A stretch of DNA of 64,000 bases from NCBI GenBank assembly GCA_024234075.1, contig JACKOV010000002.1, positions 124,001 to 188,000 of the forward strand, given 5' to 3'. Within the stretch, counting starts at the first letter, position 1. Every line of letters starts with the position of its first letter. The position numbers and the translations under genes were made by a program. Positions 46,263-53,330 of the stretch are shown here, piece after piece. The DNA is from Nevskiaceae bacterium. GTDB lineage: Bacteria > Pseudomonadota > Gammaproteobacteria > Steroidobacterales > Steroidobacteraceae. The notes beneath the pieces were generated by a model. That model ran no database searches. It saw only the letters and a program-made list of their open reading frames with translations, and had not been told where the DNA came from.

Positions 46263-46312
46263 AACTCACAGACCGGCGAGGTGGGGATCGCGAGGATCGG
46301 GATGGCGTCCAT
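45965..46312 (-). CDS. AlpA-type excision/regulatory protein, copy 1 with shifted tail
   Basis: A 115-aa protein. The AlpA winged-helix core is LRLPQVCKATGLGRSMIYQLESERRFPCRVRIG followed by AVGWVEAEVQSWLAGRIE. In phages and islands AlpA activates int or aids excision. The core is almost identical to the copy at 48559-48930. After RASGPC the frame differs: a one-base deletion near 46036-46041 relative to copy 2 replaces the shared tail by an unrelated one. The shared tail persists in the next frame. Confidence 0.85.
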   Translation of the reverse strand: MDAIPILAIPTSPVCELPDNSRSPMPCVQMLRLPQVCKATGLGRSMIYQLESERRFPCRVRIGARAVGWVEAEVQSWLAGRIEQYRASGPCLRLRSLPPGKLPGGAQRASRQEKP

Positions 46313-46320
46313 GCTCAGCG

Positions 46321-46473
46321 ATGTCCACGGCCACGCGGCGCCCGCTCAAGGCGGCCGCGGGCGCGTTCAGCGATCCGCAGCACATCGAGGACGACGGCTT
46401 CGAGTGGGTCGCTGCGCAACGGTACCGTCACGCGATGGCATTCATGCGCTCAGTCGGCCAGCTGCAAAAGTAG
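46321..46473 (+). CDS. Short open frame at the right end of element 1
   Basis: A 50-aa frame (MSTATRRPLKAAAGAFSD...FMRSVGQLQK) divergent from alpA copy 1, whose start is 8 nt away. It ends inside the segment shared with the right end of element 2. I do not recognise it; it may be a truncated gene left when element 1 was reduced. Confidence 0.25.
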   Translation: MSTATRRPLKAAAGAFSDPQHIEDDGFEWVAAQRYRHAMAFMRSVGQLQK

Positions 46474-46569
46474 CCCAGACAGGATTGGACGCCGGCGGGC
46501 GATTCTGGCCAAAAGAAGCTGAAACCCAGTGGGTTACGGTGCTTCGAGCGCAGGTTGGCGGACGCTTCC

Positions 46570-46601
46570 GAACCCTACTCGGTGTTCTGCACCTGCTCGC
46601 G
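46570..46601. repeat. Middle junction (att copy 2)
   Basis: The 27 bp at 46575-46601 match the yicC end with three mismatches (minus strand REQVQNTE and stop). Its left flank resembles the right end of element 2 and its right flank the left end of element 1, which is the pattern expected where two elements abut. Confidence 0.85.
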
Positions 46602-46850
46602 CGCTGCGCTTGCATGTGTCTGATTCAAAATAGGACTCACGATCGTCCAACCTCGCTAGCTACATCTCCAGCTACACACCAACGTTTCGCAGTTTCCGCG
46701 TGACGGCAAGCGGTGCCTGCCCAGGTTTCATCTGGCCGAAGCCCAATCTTGCGATCAGCCGAGGCGGGTCTGCCGCCCAATCCCCCTGTCATTTCAACGA
46801 GAGTACAATACCCGCTAGCCTCCCCCGACGCATGGAGCACGGCTTTCGAC
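46602..46850. other. Left end of element 2
   Basis: 249 bp before the VapB45-like start. It contains arm-type repeats TAGCTACAT (46657-46665) and CCAGCTACAC (46668-46677). An ATG at 46713 is in frame with the antitoxin but the extra 46 residues look non-coding. Confidence 0.5.
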
Positions 46851-47534
46851 GTGGCCAAGAAAGACGACATCCGCGACCAACCGGCCTATACCCTGGCCGA
46901 GGCAGCCCGTTACTTGAAAGTGGCGCCGGCAACGCTGCGCTCGTGGGTCATCGGTCGCCCTTACCAGACGGGTAAGGGACCGGCTCACTTCAAGCCGCTG
47001 ATCCGTCCCGCCAGCAATCCTCCCCCCATGCTGTCGTTCTGGAACCTGATCGAGGCGCACGTGCTGCGTGCGCTGCGCACGGATCACGGGGTGAAGATGG
47101 ATGCGCTGCGCACGGCCATCCAATACGCCCAGCGGTCGTTGGATGTCGACCGTCTGCTGCTGAGCCCGGAGCTACGAACCGACGCCGGCAAGCTGCTGCT
47201 TGCGCGCTATGGTGAACTGATCGAACTGTCGGCTTCCGGTCAGGTGGCCATGCGCAGAATGTTCAACGAACACCTGGCACGAGTCGAATGGGACAACTGG
47301 CAGTTCCCTGTGAAGCTCTACCCGGCCACCGCGGAAACCCTTTCTGCGGCACGCCCCATCGCCATCGATGCGCAGGTCGCCTTCGGTCGGCCGGTCATCG
47401 CGAAGCGCGGCATCACGACTGGAGCCATTGCCGATCGCATCGACGCTGGCGAGACCGTGGCTGACCTTGCCGCGGACTACGATCTTTCCGTCGATGAGAT
47501 CGAGGAGGCCGTGCTCTACGAGCGGGCTGCGTGA
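46851..47534 (+). CDS. VapB45-like antitoxin with N-terminal HTH and C-terminal DUF433
   Basis: I prefer the GTG at 46851 (reading MAKKDDIRDQPAYTLAEAARYL, 227 aa). The N-terminus has a MerR-like helix-turn-helix (YTLAEAARYLKVAPATLRSWVIG). The C-terminus (AKRGITTGAIADRIDAGETVADLAADYDLS) is DUF433. This arrangement matches M. tuberculosis VapB45-type antitoxins. The stop overlaps the toxin start by 4 nt. Confidence 0.78.
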   Translation: MAKKDDIRDQPAYTLAEAARYLKVAPATLRSWVIGRPYQTGKGPAHFKPLIRPASNPPPMLSFWNLIEAHVLRALRTDHGVKMDALRTAIQYAQRSLDVDRLLLSPELRTDAGKLLLARYGELIELSASGQVAMRRMFNEHLARVEWDNWQFPVKLYPATAETLSAARPIAIDAQVAFGRPVIAKRGITTGAIADRIDAGETVADLAADYDLSVDEIEEAVLYERAA

Positions 47535-47956
47535 GCCTGGTCTATTTCACGGATCGGGACCTCGGCAAGAAATTCCCCGAGATCCTTCGCGCCGCCGGCT
47601 TGACGGTGGAGCGGCACGCGGATCATTTTCAACACGATACGCCGGATGAAGTGTGGTTGCGTGAGATCGGCCGGAAAGGGTGGGTTGCCGTTACTCATGA
47701 TGGCCGGATTCGTTACAAACCAAACGAGAAGAATGCAGTCGTCGAGAGCAGCGTCTCGCTACTGGTGATTGTGGGACACGCGCCTTTCCCGGAGTTGGCC
47801 ACTTCGTTCGTGGCGACGGAGCCGAAAATCCGCGACTTCGTTGCTGCTCACAAGCCGCCCTACATCGCCAAGGTATACAGGCCGTCGGCAACCGCCGTGG
47901 CTGCAGACCCTTCTGCGCCCGGACGAATCGAAATGTGGTACCCGGCAGGCAAGTAG
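47531..47956 (+). CDS. VapC45-like PIN-domain toxin
   Basis: A 141-aa protein with the acidic core of PIN-like nucleases: the start YFTDRDLGKKFPEILRAAG, then a central WVAVTHDGRIR holding acidic residues. It resembles the VapC45 PIN-like group partnered with DUF433 antitoxins. The likely action is ribonucleolytic. It is convergent with the orphan antitoxin, 39 nt away. Confidence 0.75.
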   Translation: MSLVYFTDRDLGKKFPEILRAAGLTVERHADHFQHDTPDEVWLREIGRKGWVAVTHDGRIRYKPNEKNAVVESSVSLLVIVGHAPFPELATSFVATEPKIRDFVAAHKPPYIAKVYRPSATAVAADPSAPGRIEMWYPAGK

Positions 47957-47995
47957 CCGCCGTTTCGCACAGCGCGTTTGCACAGGCGCGTCGAT

Positions 47996-48448
47996 TCAGA
48001 TCCCCAGTTCCTGATCGATCTGGGCGATCTCATTCAGTGCGGCACGGCGGCGCTTGCGATCTGCCTCGTCGAACTTGATCAGGTCATGGAACGCAACGCG
48101 CCTGCGCGTGCCGACGGTGCGCGCTGGAAGAGCGCCCGAGTCGATGAGTTTGACCACATAGGGGCGGGACACATTCAGGAAGTTGGCGACTTCCTGTGTG
48201 GTCAATTCCGCCTTCTTCGGGAGAATCGTCACGCCACGTCCCTGGCCCAGCTGGGTCAGCACATCGAGGAACAGGCGTACGGCTCCCGGCGGGATCGAAA
48301 TCATCTCGTGCCGGTTGTTCTCCGTAACCAGGCCAAGCGGGTGCTGACCTTCAGGAAGCAGGCGCGCGAGTTGGCGACCAGCCTCCTTGGCCTGGGCGAT
48401 TTCCTCCACGGTTGGGAACTGAGGAGGGCGCTGGTTGGTTGCAGACAT
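47996..48448 (-). CDS. Orphan excisionase-like (HTH_17) antitoxin
   Basis: A 150-aa protein. The C-terminal half (AELTTQEVANFLNVSRPYVVKLIDSGALPARTVGTRRRVAFHDLIKF) is an excisionase-type winged helix. Proteins of this layout are usually antitoxins followed at once by a PIN toxin on the same strand. Here the next gene is the VapC45-like toxin on the opposite strand, so no partner is present. Its promoter region contains repeated TTCGTT motifs (48494-48514). Confidence 0.72.
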   Translation of the reverse strand: MSATNQRPPQFPTVEEIAQAKEAGRQLARLLPEGQHPLGLVTENNRHEMISIPPGAVRLFLDVLTQLGQGRGVTILPKKAELTTQEVANFLNVSRPYVVKLIDSGALPARTVGTRRRVAFHDLIKFDEADRKRRRAALNEIAQIDQELGI

Positions 48449-48489
48449 GACGGCTCTCCCGACTACCTTGGAGAAGCATCTTAGCGCTT

Positions 48490-48515
48490 ATTCGAAACGA
48501 ACGAAATGAACGAAT
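48490..48515 (-). promoter_or_regulatory. Direct repeats before the orphan antitoxin
   Basis: On the minus strand TTCGTTCA, TTTCGTTCG and TTTCGAA follow each other with about 8-bp spacing some 45 nt before the start. They could be operator half-sites for the antitoxin. Confidence 0.4.
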
Positions 48516-48558
48516 CTTGCGAACTGCGACGGAATCTGCAATCTCGGGAGACTTGGCG

Positions 48559-48930
48559 CTACTTAAGCGCCTGCTCGGGCAGGCAATCGGTACCAAACAA
48601 AAGCTGTTGTAAATCAACAGTCTGCTTATTCAAGGCTTTTCTTGGCCTAGAGCCCTTTGCGCCTCGACGGGGAGCCACTTGGGTGGGGGTGATCGGAGCC
48701 GCGACGCATGGTCCGCTCGCCCGATGCCGCTCGATTCGCCCCGCCAGCCAGCTCTGCACCTCCGCTTCCACCCAACCCACCGCCCGCGCTCCGATTCGCA
48801 CACGGCACGGAAACCGGCGTTCGGATTCGAGTTGGTAGATCATCGAGCGTCCCAGACCAGTGGCTTTGCAGACCTGCGGCAGACGCAGGATCTGTACGCA
48901 CGGCATTGGCGAACGGGAATTGTCGGCCAT
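48559..48930 (-). CDS. AlpA-type regulator, copy 2
   Basis: About 123 aa from ATG 48930 (MADNSRSPMPCVQILRLPQVCK); an upstream ATG at 48963 is in frame. The winged-helix core equals that of copy 1 almost residue for residue. The tail (VAAPITPTQVAPRRGAKGSRPRK) is intact. It probably controls the integrase or relaxase of element 2. It diverges from the relaxase gene, so the intergenic region 48964-49155 may be under its control. Confidence 0.85.
   Translation of the reverse strand: MADNSRSPMPCVQILRLPQVCKATGLGRSMIYQLESERRFPCRVRIGARAVGWVEAEVQSWLAGRIERHRASGPCVAAPITPTQVAPRRGAKGSRPRKALNKQTVDLQQLLFGTDCLPEQALK
48627..48927. repeat. 300-bp repeat copy 2 (alpA region)
   Basis: Matches 45962-46262; shared segment covers alpA and its downstream side, beginning at TATTCAAGGCTTTTCTTGGC-like sequence in both copies. 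Confidence 0.85.
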
Positions 48931-49012
48931 GTCTTCGATTCCGATGTGTGGCTGCCGCAGCACGCAGACAAGTTGTCACCTGAATCAATGCTACGCGTCG
49001 AGACACAACAAT

Positions 49013-49054
49013 CACGAGGCCGGATTTGGCGGAGAAACTACCCAATACCTCGTG
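49013..49054. other. Inverted repeat upstream of the relaxase, possible oriT
   Basis: CACGAGG (49013-49019) and CCTCGTG (49048-49054) are inverted with a 28-bp gap, 101 bp before the relaxase start. Origin of transfer regions of mobilizable elements commonly lie just upstream of mob and contain inverted repeats. No nick consensus was identified. Confidence 0.35.
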
Positions 49055-49138
49055 AGTGATCGGCAGTGGTCGCCGCAAGGATGCTGAGGTTTCGCCCTGA
49101 TTTCCCGTGTTTTGCAGGATAGCTGCGCGCTTGCTCTT

Positions 49139-49155
49139 GGGCCACATTGTGGCCC
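49139..49155 (+). promoter_or_regulatory. Perfect palindrome directly before the relaxase start
   Basis: GGGCCACA, 1 bp, TGTGGCCC ends at the base before the ATG. It would fold over the ribosome-binding region or bind a regulator, so it may restrain relaxase expression. Confidence 0.6.
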
Positions 49156-50148
49156 ATGAAGACGTTCAAGCTTCCGAAGGCAGAGCCGCTGCTCAACATC
49201 GCCAGCTACGCGCGCGGCGGATCGCGTGCGGCTGATCGGCTGACACCTGCGCAGATCGACCACATACGCCTCACGGTCAATCGTGCGCCGGAGGTCGTGG
49301 TGAAAGTGCTGTCGAAAGGCAGCAGCAACCTGAAGGCCGTCGGCCGTCACTTCGACTACATCGGCAGGCAGGGCGACCTGGCGCTCGAAAGCGATGACGG
49401 CTATGCGCTGACCGGACGTGTCGGGGAGGCGCTGATGGACGACTGGGGCCTGGACATCGACGAGTTGCGTCCACAGGCGAACCTCGCGGCCTTGCCGGCC
49501 CGCAAACCGATGAAGCTGGTCCACAAGCTCGTGTTCTCGATGCCGGCCGGCACGCCGCCGCAGAAGGTACTCTCCGCGGTCCGCAACTTTGCTCGGGAGG
49601 AGTTTCACGGGCAGCACCGCTACGCGATGGTGCTGCACACCGACGAGCCGCACCCGCACGTGCATCTGGTCCTCAGAGCGACCAGCGAGGACGGGCTGCG
49701 CCTCAACATCAGGAAGGCCACTTTGCGCCACTGGCGCTCGCAGTTCGCGCAGCAACTGCGGGACTTGGGCGTGCCCGCCAATGCCACCGAGCGCGCGGTA
49801 CGGGGCGAGAGTCGGAAGTCCATGAAGGACGGTATCTATCGCGCGCGCCAGCGACGCGAATCCACACACACTCGGACGCGGGCCCAGGACGTGGCGACGG
49901 AGATGGTTGCCAGCCGCGGCCTGCCGCCGGAGCCAGGCAAGCGGACACTGCTCTCGACGCGTGCCGCAGTTCTGCGCGGTTGGCGAGCCGCTGCCGCCAC
50001 CTTGATTCAACACGGTGACCGCAGTCTGGCCGCCGATGTAGTCAAGTTCACAGACAGCTTCGAGCAACCTCTGACCGATCGCGAGTGGATCGCGCGGAGT
50101 CTCTTGGCTCTCTCGAGGGCGCGACAGCGGGACGCGATGACGTTGTGA
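49156..50148 (+). CDS. MobA-like relaxase/mobilization protein
   Basis: A 330-aa protein starting MKTFKLPKAEPLLNIASYARGG (ATG 49156). The metal-binding histidine triad is HTDEPHPHVHLVLRA at about residues 161-170. A candidate nicking tyrosine lies in HFDYIGRQG (about residue 68). This is a MOBP-like relaxase fold, shorter than plasmid relaxases, with an arginine-rich C-terminal region. It should nick oriT of element 2 for transfer by another element's secretion system. Confidence 0.82.
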   Translation: MKTFKLPKAEPLLNIASYARGGSRAADRLTPAQIDHIRLTVNRAPEVVVKVLSKGSSNLKAVGRHFDYIGRQGDLALESDDGYALTGRVGEALMDDWGLDIDELRPQANLAALPARKPMKLVHKLVFSMPAGTPPQKVLSAVRNFAREEFHGQHRYAMVLHTDEPHPHVHLVLRATSEDGLRLNIRKATLRHWRSQFAQQLRDLGVPANATERAVRGESRKSMKDGIYRARQRRESTHTRTRAQDVATEMVASRGLPPEPGKRTLLSTRAAVLRGWRAAAATLIQHGDRSLAADVVKFTDSFEQPLTDREWIARSLLALSRARQRDAMTL

Positions 50149-50154
50149 CGGTCT

Positions 50155-50175
50155 CCGCATCCTTTGAGGATGCGG
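50155..50175 (+). terminator. Hairpin after the relaxase gene
   Basis: Perfect 8-bp stem CCGCATCC/GGATGCGG with a 5-nt loop, 7 nt past the stop. No T-run, so termination is probable only in part. Confidence 0.4.
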
Positions 50176-50192
50176 CGAGGGGACTTCTTGGA

Positions 50193-50221
50193 ATGAACGG
50201 CTTGCTATGCCATATTGCTCA
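50193..50221 (+). promoter_or_regulatory. Candidate promoter of the defence operon
   Basis: TTGGAA and CATATT spaced 17 bp lie about 60-85 nt before the first gene in an AT-richer gap (positions approximate). Match to sigma-70 consensus is moderate (4/6 each). Confidence 0.3.
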
Positions 50222-50242
50222 TAAAGACAACAACTTAAGGTA

Positions 50243-50275
50243 GGAGGCCTCCACTCAATGAAGGGGCGTCCATAA
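50243..50275 (+). promoter_or_regulatory. Palindromic Shine-Dalgarno and 5-codon leader ORF before res
   Basis: The strong ribosome site GGAGG lies in a perfect 10-bp palindrome (50243-50252). It is correctly spaced for an ATG at 50258 that encodes only MKGRP and stops at 50275, 4 nt before the res ATG at 50280. res itself has a weaker site, so its translation may depend on termination-reinitiation after this leader. Confidence 0.45.
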
Positions 50276-50279
50276 AACT

Positions 50280-53200
50280 ATGGCGCAGCAGACCAGCCCC
50301 TTCTTCGAGCAACCGATCCTCAATTCCCCTTATGAGGAGCCCACCCGGCACCACCCCTTGGATGCCGAGGGTCAGCCGCTCAACGAGCCGCCGCGCGACG
50401 GGCGGCGTCAGTCCGAGCTGATTACCCCGGTTCCCAAGCCGCGCAAGAAGAAGCGCCGGAACGCCGATCAGGCCAGCCTCGATCTGCGCGCCGACGATGG
50501 ACTTTCGACCGAGGAGCAGGAATACAACCCGACGCCGATCATCAACGAGATACGCTTGCACGTGGGCGCCTGGCGAAAGCTGCCGCCCTCGTCCTGGGGT
50601 GTCACTCCCGCGACGGCGCGCCTCCTGACCTATTGGCGCAGCCATGAATTCCAGGGCGTAAGGCCCTTCTTCTGCCAGTTGGAGGCGGTCGAAACCATCA
50701 TCTGGCTGACAGAAGTCGCCAGGAGCAGGAAGCAGCATTCCGCCATCTGGGAACATGTCCTCGGCGCCAACGAGCAGGCCAACCCCGAGCTCGTCCGTCT
50801 TGCGATGAAGATGGCGACCGGTGCCGGCAAGACGACTGTTATGGCAATGCTGATTGCCTGGCAGGCGATCAATGCGGTCCGCTCCCCTGCCAGCAATCAC
50901 TTCTCGCGCGGCTTTCTCGTCATCGCGCCAGGCATCACCATCAAGGACCGCCTGCGGGTCTTGTTACCCAGTGACCTCGAAAGCTACTACCGCGCCCGCG
51001 AGCTGGTGCCCGGCGACATGCTCGACGACATCGCCAAGGCCAAGATCGTCATCACCAACTACCACGCGCTCGCCCTGCGGGACGTGCTGGAGGTGAACAA
51101 GGTCGGGCGCTCGCTCCTGCAGGGCCGTCACGCACCCATCGTGACCAAGGAAACCGAGGGCCAGATGATCCGGCGCGTGGCCGAGGAACTGATGGGCCTC
51201 AAGAACATCGTCGTGATCAACGACGAGGCGCACCACTGCTACCGCGAAAAGCCGGAAAACGAGGACATCGAAGACCTCAAGGGCGACGACAAGAAGGAAG
51301 CCCAGAGCGACAACGAGGCCGCGCGGCTCTGGATCAACGGCATCGAAATGTTCAAGCGAAAGCTGGGTGTCCGCGCCGTCTACGACCTCTCGGCGACGCC
51401 ATTTTTTCTGCGCGGCTCCGGCTACGCGGAGGGCACTCTTTTCCCGTGGACGATCAGCGACTTTTCGCTGATGGATGCAATCGAGTGCGGCATCGTCAAA
51501 CTCCCGCGCGTCCCGACCGCCGACAACATTCCCGAAGCGGAAGTACCGGTCTTCCGCGACCTGTGGGAACACATCCGCGACGACATGCCCAAGAAGGGGC
51601 GCGGCAAGGGCCAGGGCGAGCTCGACCCCAACTCGCTCCCCGCAAAGCTGCAAACCGCGCTGGTCGCGCTCTACAACCACTATCAGGAGACGTTCGAGAA
51701 ATGGCGAACGGCAGGCATCGATTCGCCGCCGGTCTTCATCGTCGTCTGCAACAACACGTCCGCGTCGAAGCTCGTCTACGAGTGGATATCCGGGTGGCAG
51801 CGCCCCGTGGCCGAGGACAGTGAGGAGCTGCGCACCATCCATCACGGCCACCTTTCCCTTTTCAGCAATTTCGATGAACACGGCAACCGGCTCGCGCGAC
51901 CGAATACCCTCCTGATCGACAGCAAGCAACTCGAATCCGGTGAGGCGCTCGACGAGGACTTCCGCCGCGCCGCTGCGCTCGAGATCGAGCAATACAAGCG
52001 CGAGATCGCCCAGCGTGAAGGCGCGGGCCAGGTCGGCGAGCTTTCCGACTCCGACCTCCTGCGCGAAGTCATGAACACCGTTGGCAAGAAGGGACGGCTC
52101 GGTGAGCAGGTGCGCTGCGTGGTGTCCGTCGCGATGCTGACAGAGGGGTGGGATACCAACACCGTTACCCACATCCTGGGCGTTCGCGCTTTCGGCACGC
52201 AGCTACTTTGCGAGCAGGTGGTCGGGCGCGGCCTGCGCCGCTATTCCTATGACCTGAACAATGACGGGCTGTTCAACGTCGAGTATGCCGACATCATGGG
52301 CATACCGTTCGACTTCACGGCCAAGCCGCAAGTTGCACCGGTCACTCCACCCAAGAAGTTGACGCGCGTGGCGGCCCAGCGCGACCGCGCCGCTCTCGAA
52401 ATAATCTTTCCCCGCGTTGCCGGCTACCGGATCGACCTGCCGGAAGAAAGGCTCCAGGCCAATTTCAGCGACAATTCAAAACTCGTCCTGACTCCCCATA
52501 TGACGGGCCCGGGAGAAACGTTGCTGGAGGGCATCGTGGGTCAGGGTGTGACGCTCAAAGTGGCCGACATGAAGGACATGCGGCCAAGCACCATATCGTT
52601 CGAATTGGCGAAATACCTTCTTTACACCTACTTCAGGGACGCCGACGGCGAACCGAAGCTCCACCTGTTCTATCAGCTTCAACGCATCGTCCGGCGTTGG
52701 CTCGACGAAGGCTATCTCGAATGCAAGGGCGGAACCGGCCCGTGGATGCTTCAGATCAGGGAAGTCGCCGCGCAGGCCGTCGAGCGCATCTACAACAGCA
52801 TCGCTGCTGACATCGGCGATGAGAGCCGCATCCGCGCCGTGCTCGACCCGTACAACCCGAAAGGATCGACGCGCCACGTTGGGTTCATGACGAGCAAGGA
52901 CCTCTACGAAACCGACCCGTCGAAGTGCCACGTCAACTACGTCGTCGCCGACAGCGGTTGGGAGGCGGAGTTCGCCCGCGCCGCGGAGGCGCATCCGCGC
53001 GTGCTGTCCTACGTGAAGAATCAGGGCCTCGGTCTGGAAGTGCCTTACAAGGACGGCGCGGTCGCGCGATTCTATCTGCCGGACTTCATCGTGAACATCG
53101 ACGACGGTCGCGGGCCGGAAGACCCGCTCCACCTGATCGTCGAAGTAAAGGGCTACCGACGCGAGAACGTGAAGCTCAAGTCAGAGACGATGCGCCAGCA

Positions 53201-53330
53201 ATGGATCAGGGGCGTGAACAATCTCGGCGTCTACGGGCGATGGACTTTCGAGGAATTCACGGACGTGTTCGAGATGCAGAAGGAATTTTCCGCCCTGATT
53301 GACCGCGCGGTTGGAGTGAGTGGCAAATGA
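50280..53330 (+). CDS. Type III restriction enzyme Res-like subunit (helicase-nuclease)
   Basis: A 1016-aa protein. A charged N-terminus with KPRKKKRR precedes a superfamily 2 helicase: Walker A in MATGAGKTTVMAM (about residues 178-190), DEAH in INDEAHHCYR (about 313), SATPFF motif III, and VVGRGLRR motif VI. A C-terminal PD-(D/E)xK nuclease is seen as DFIVNIDDGRG (about 935) and IVEVKGYRR (about 954). It overlaps the Mod gene by 4 nt. Catalytic residues look intact, so restriction is expected. Confidence 0.9.
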   Translation: MAQQTSPFFEQPILNSPYEEPTRHHPLDAEGQPLNEPPRDGRRQSELITPVPKPRKKKRRNADQASLDLRADDGLSTEEQEYNPTPIINEIRLHVGAWRKLPPSSWGVTPATARLLTYWRSHEFQGVRPFFCQLEAVETIIWLTEVARSRKQHSAIWEHVLGANEQANPELVRLAMKMATGAGKTTVMAMLIAWQAINAVRSPASNHFSRGFLVIAPGITIKDRLRVLLPSDLESYYRARELVPGDMLDDIAKAKIVITNYHALALRDVLEVNKVGRSLLQGRHAPIVTKETEGQMIRRVAEELMGLKNIVVINDEAHHCYREKPENEDIEDLKGDDKKEAQSDNEAARLWINGIEMFKRKLGVRAVYDLSATPFFLRGSGYAEGTLFPWTISDFSLMDAIECGIVKLPRVPTADNIPEAEVPVFRDLWEHIRDDMPKKGRGKGQGELDPNSLPAKLQTALVALYNHYQETFEKWRTAGIDSPPVFIVVCNNTSASKLVYEWISGWQRPVAEDSEELRTIHHGHLSLFSNFDEHGNRLARPNTLLIDSKQLESGEALDEDFRRAAALEIEQYKREIAQREGAGQVGELSDSDLLREVMNTVGKKGRLGEQVRCVVSVAMLTEGWDTNTVTHILGVRAFGTQLLCEQVVGRGLRRYSYDLNNDGLFNVEYADIMGIPFDFTAKPQVAPVTPPKKLTRVAAQRDRAALEIIFPRVAGYRIDLPEERLQANFSDNSKLVLTPHMTGPGETLLEGIVGQGVTLKVADMKDMRPSTISFELAKYLLYTYFRDADGEPKLHLFYQLQRIVRRWLDEGYLECKGGTGPWMLQIREVAAQAVERIYNSIAADIGDESRIRAVLDPYNPKGSTRHVGFMTSKDLYETDPSKCHVNYVVADSGWEAEFARAAEAHPRVLSYVKNQGLGLEVPYKDGAVARFYLPDFIVNIDDGRGPEDPLHLIVEVKGYRRENVKLKSETMRQQWIRGVNNLGVYGRWTFEEFTDVFEMQKEFSALIDRAVGVSGK

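Larger units (their letters stand above)
44839..46574. mobile_element. Element 1: 1.7-kb integrase-less element carrying a TA pair and alpA
   Basis: It is bounded by yicC-tail copies at 44839 and 46575. The left end shares motifs with the left end of element 2 (core, then tagctacat-type arms), and the right end shares a segment (46459-46574) with that before the yicC copy at 62541. It contains tacA/tacT-like genes, an AlpA-type regulator and a short open frame, but no integrase or relaxase. It would depend on element 2 or another relative for movement, as described for cis-mobilizable elements. Confidence 0.75.

Noticed and set aside
46713..46850. Longer start for the VapB45-like antitoxin at 46713
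   Set aside because: The added 46 residues lie in the att-proximal non-coding segment and show no domain; the GTG at 46851 directly precedes the helix-turn-helix.
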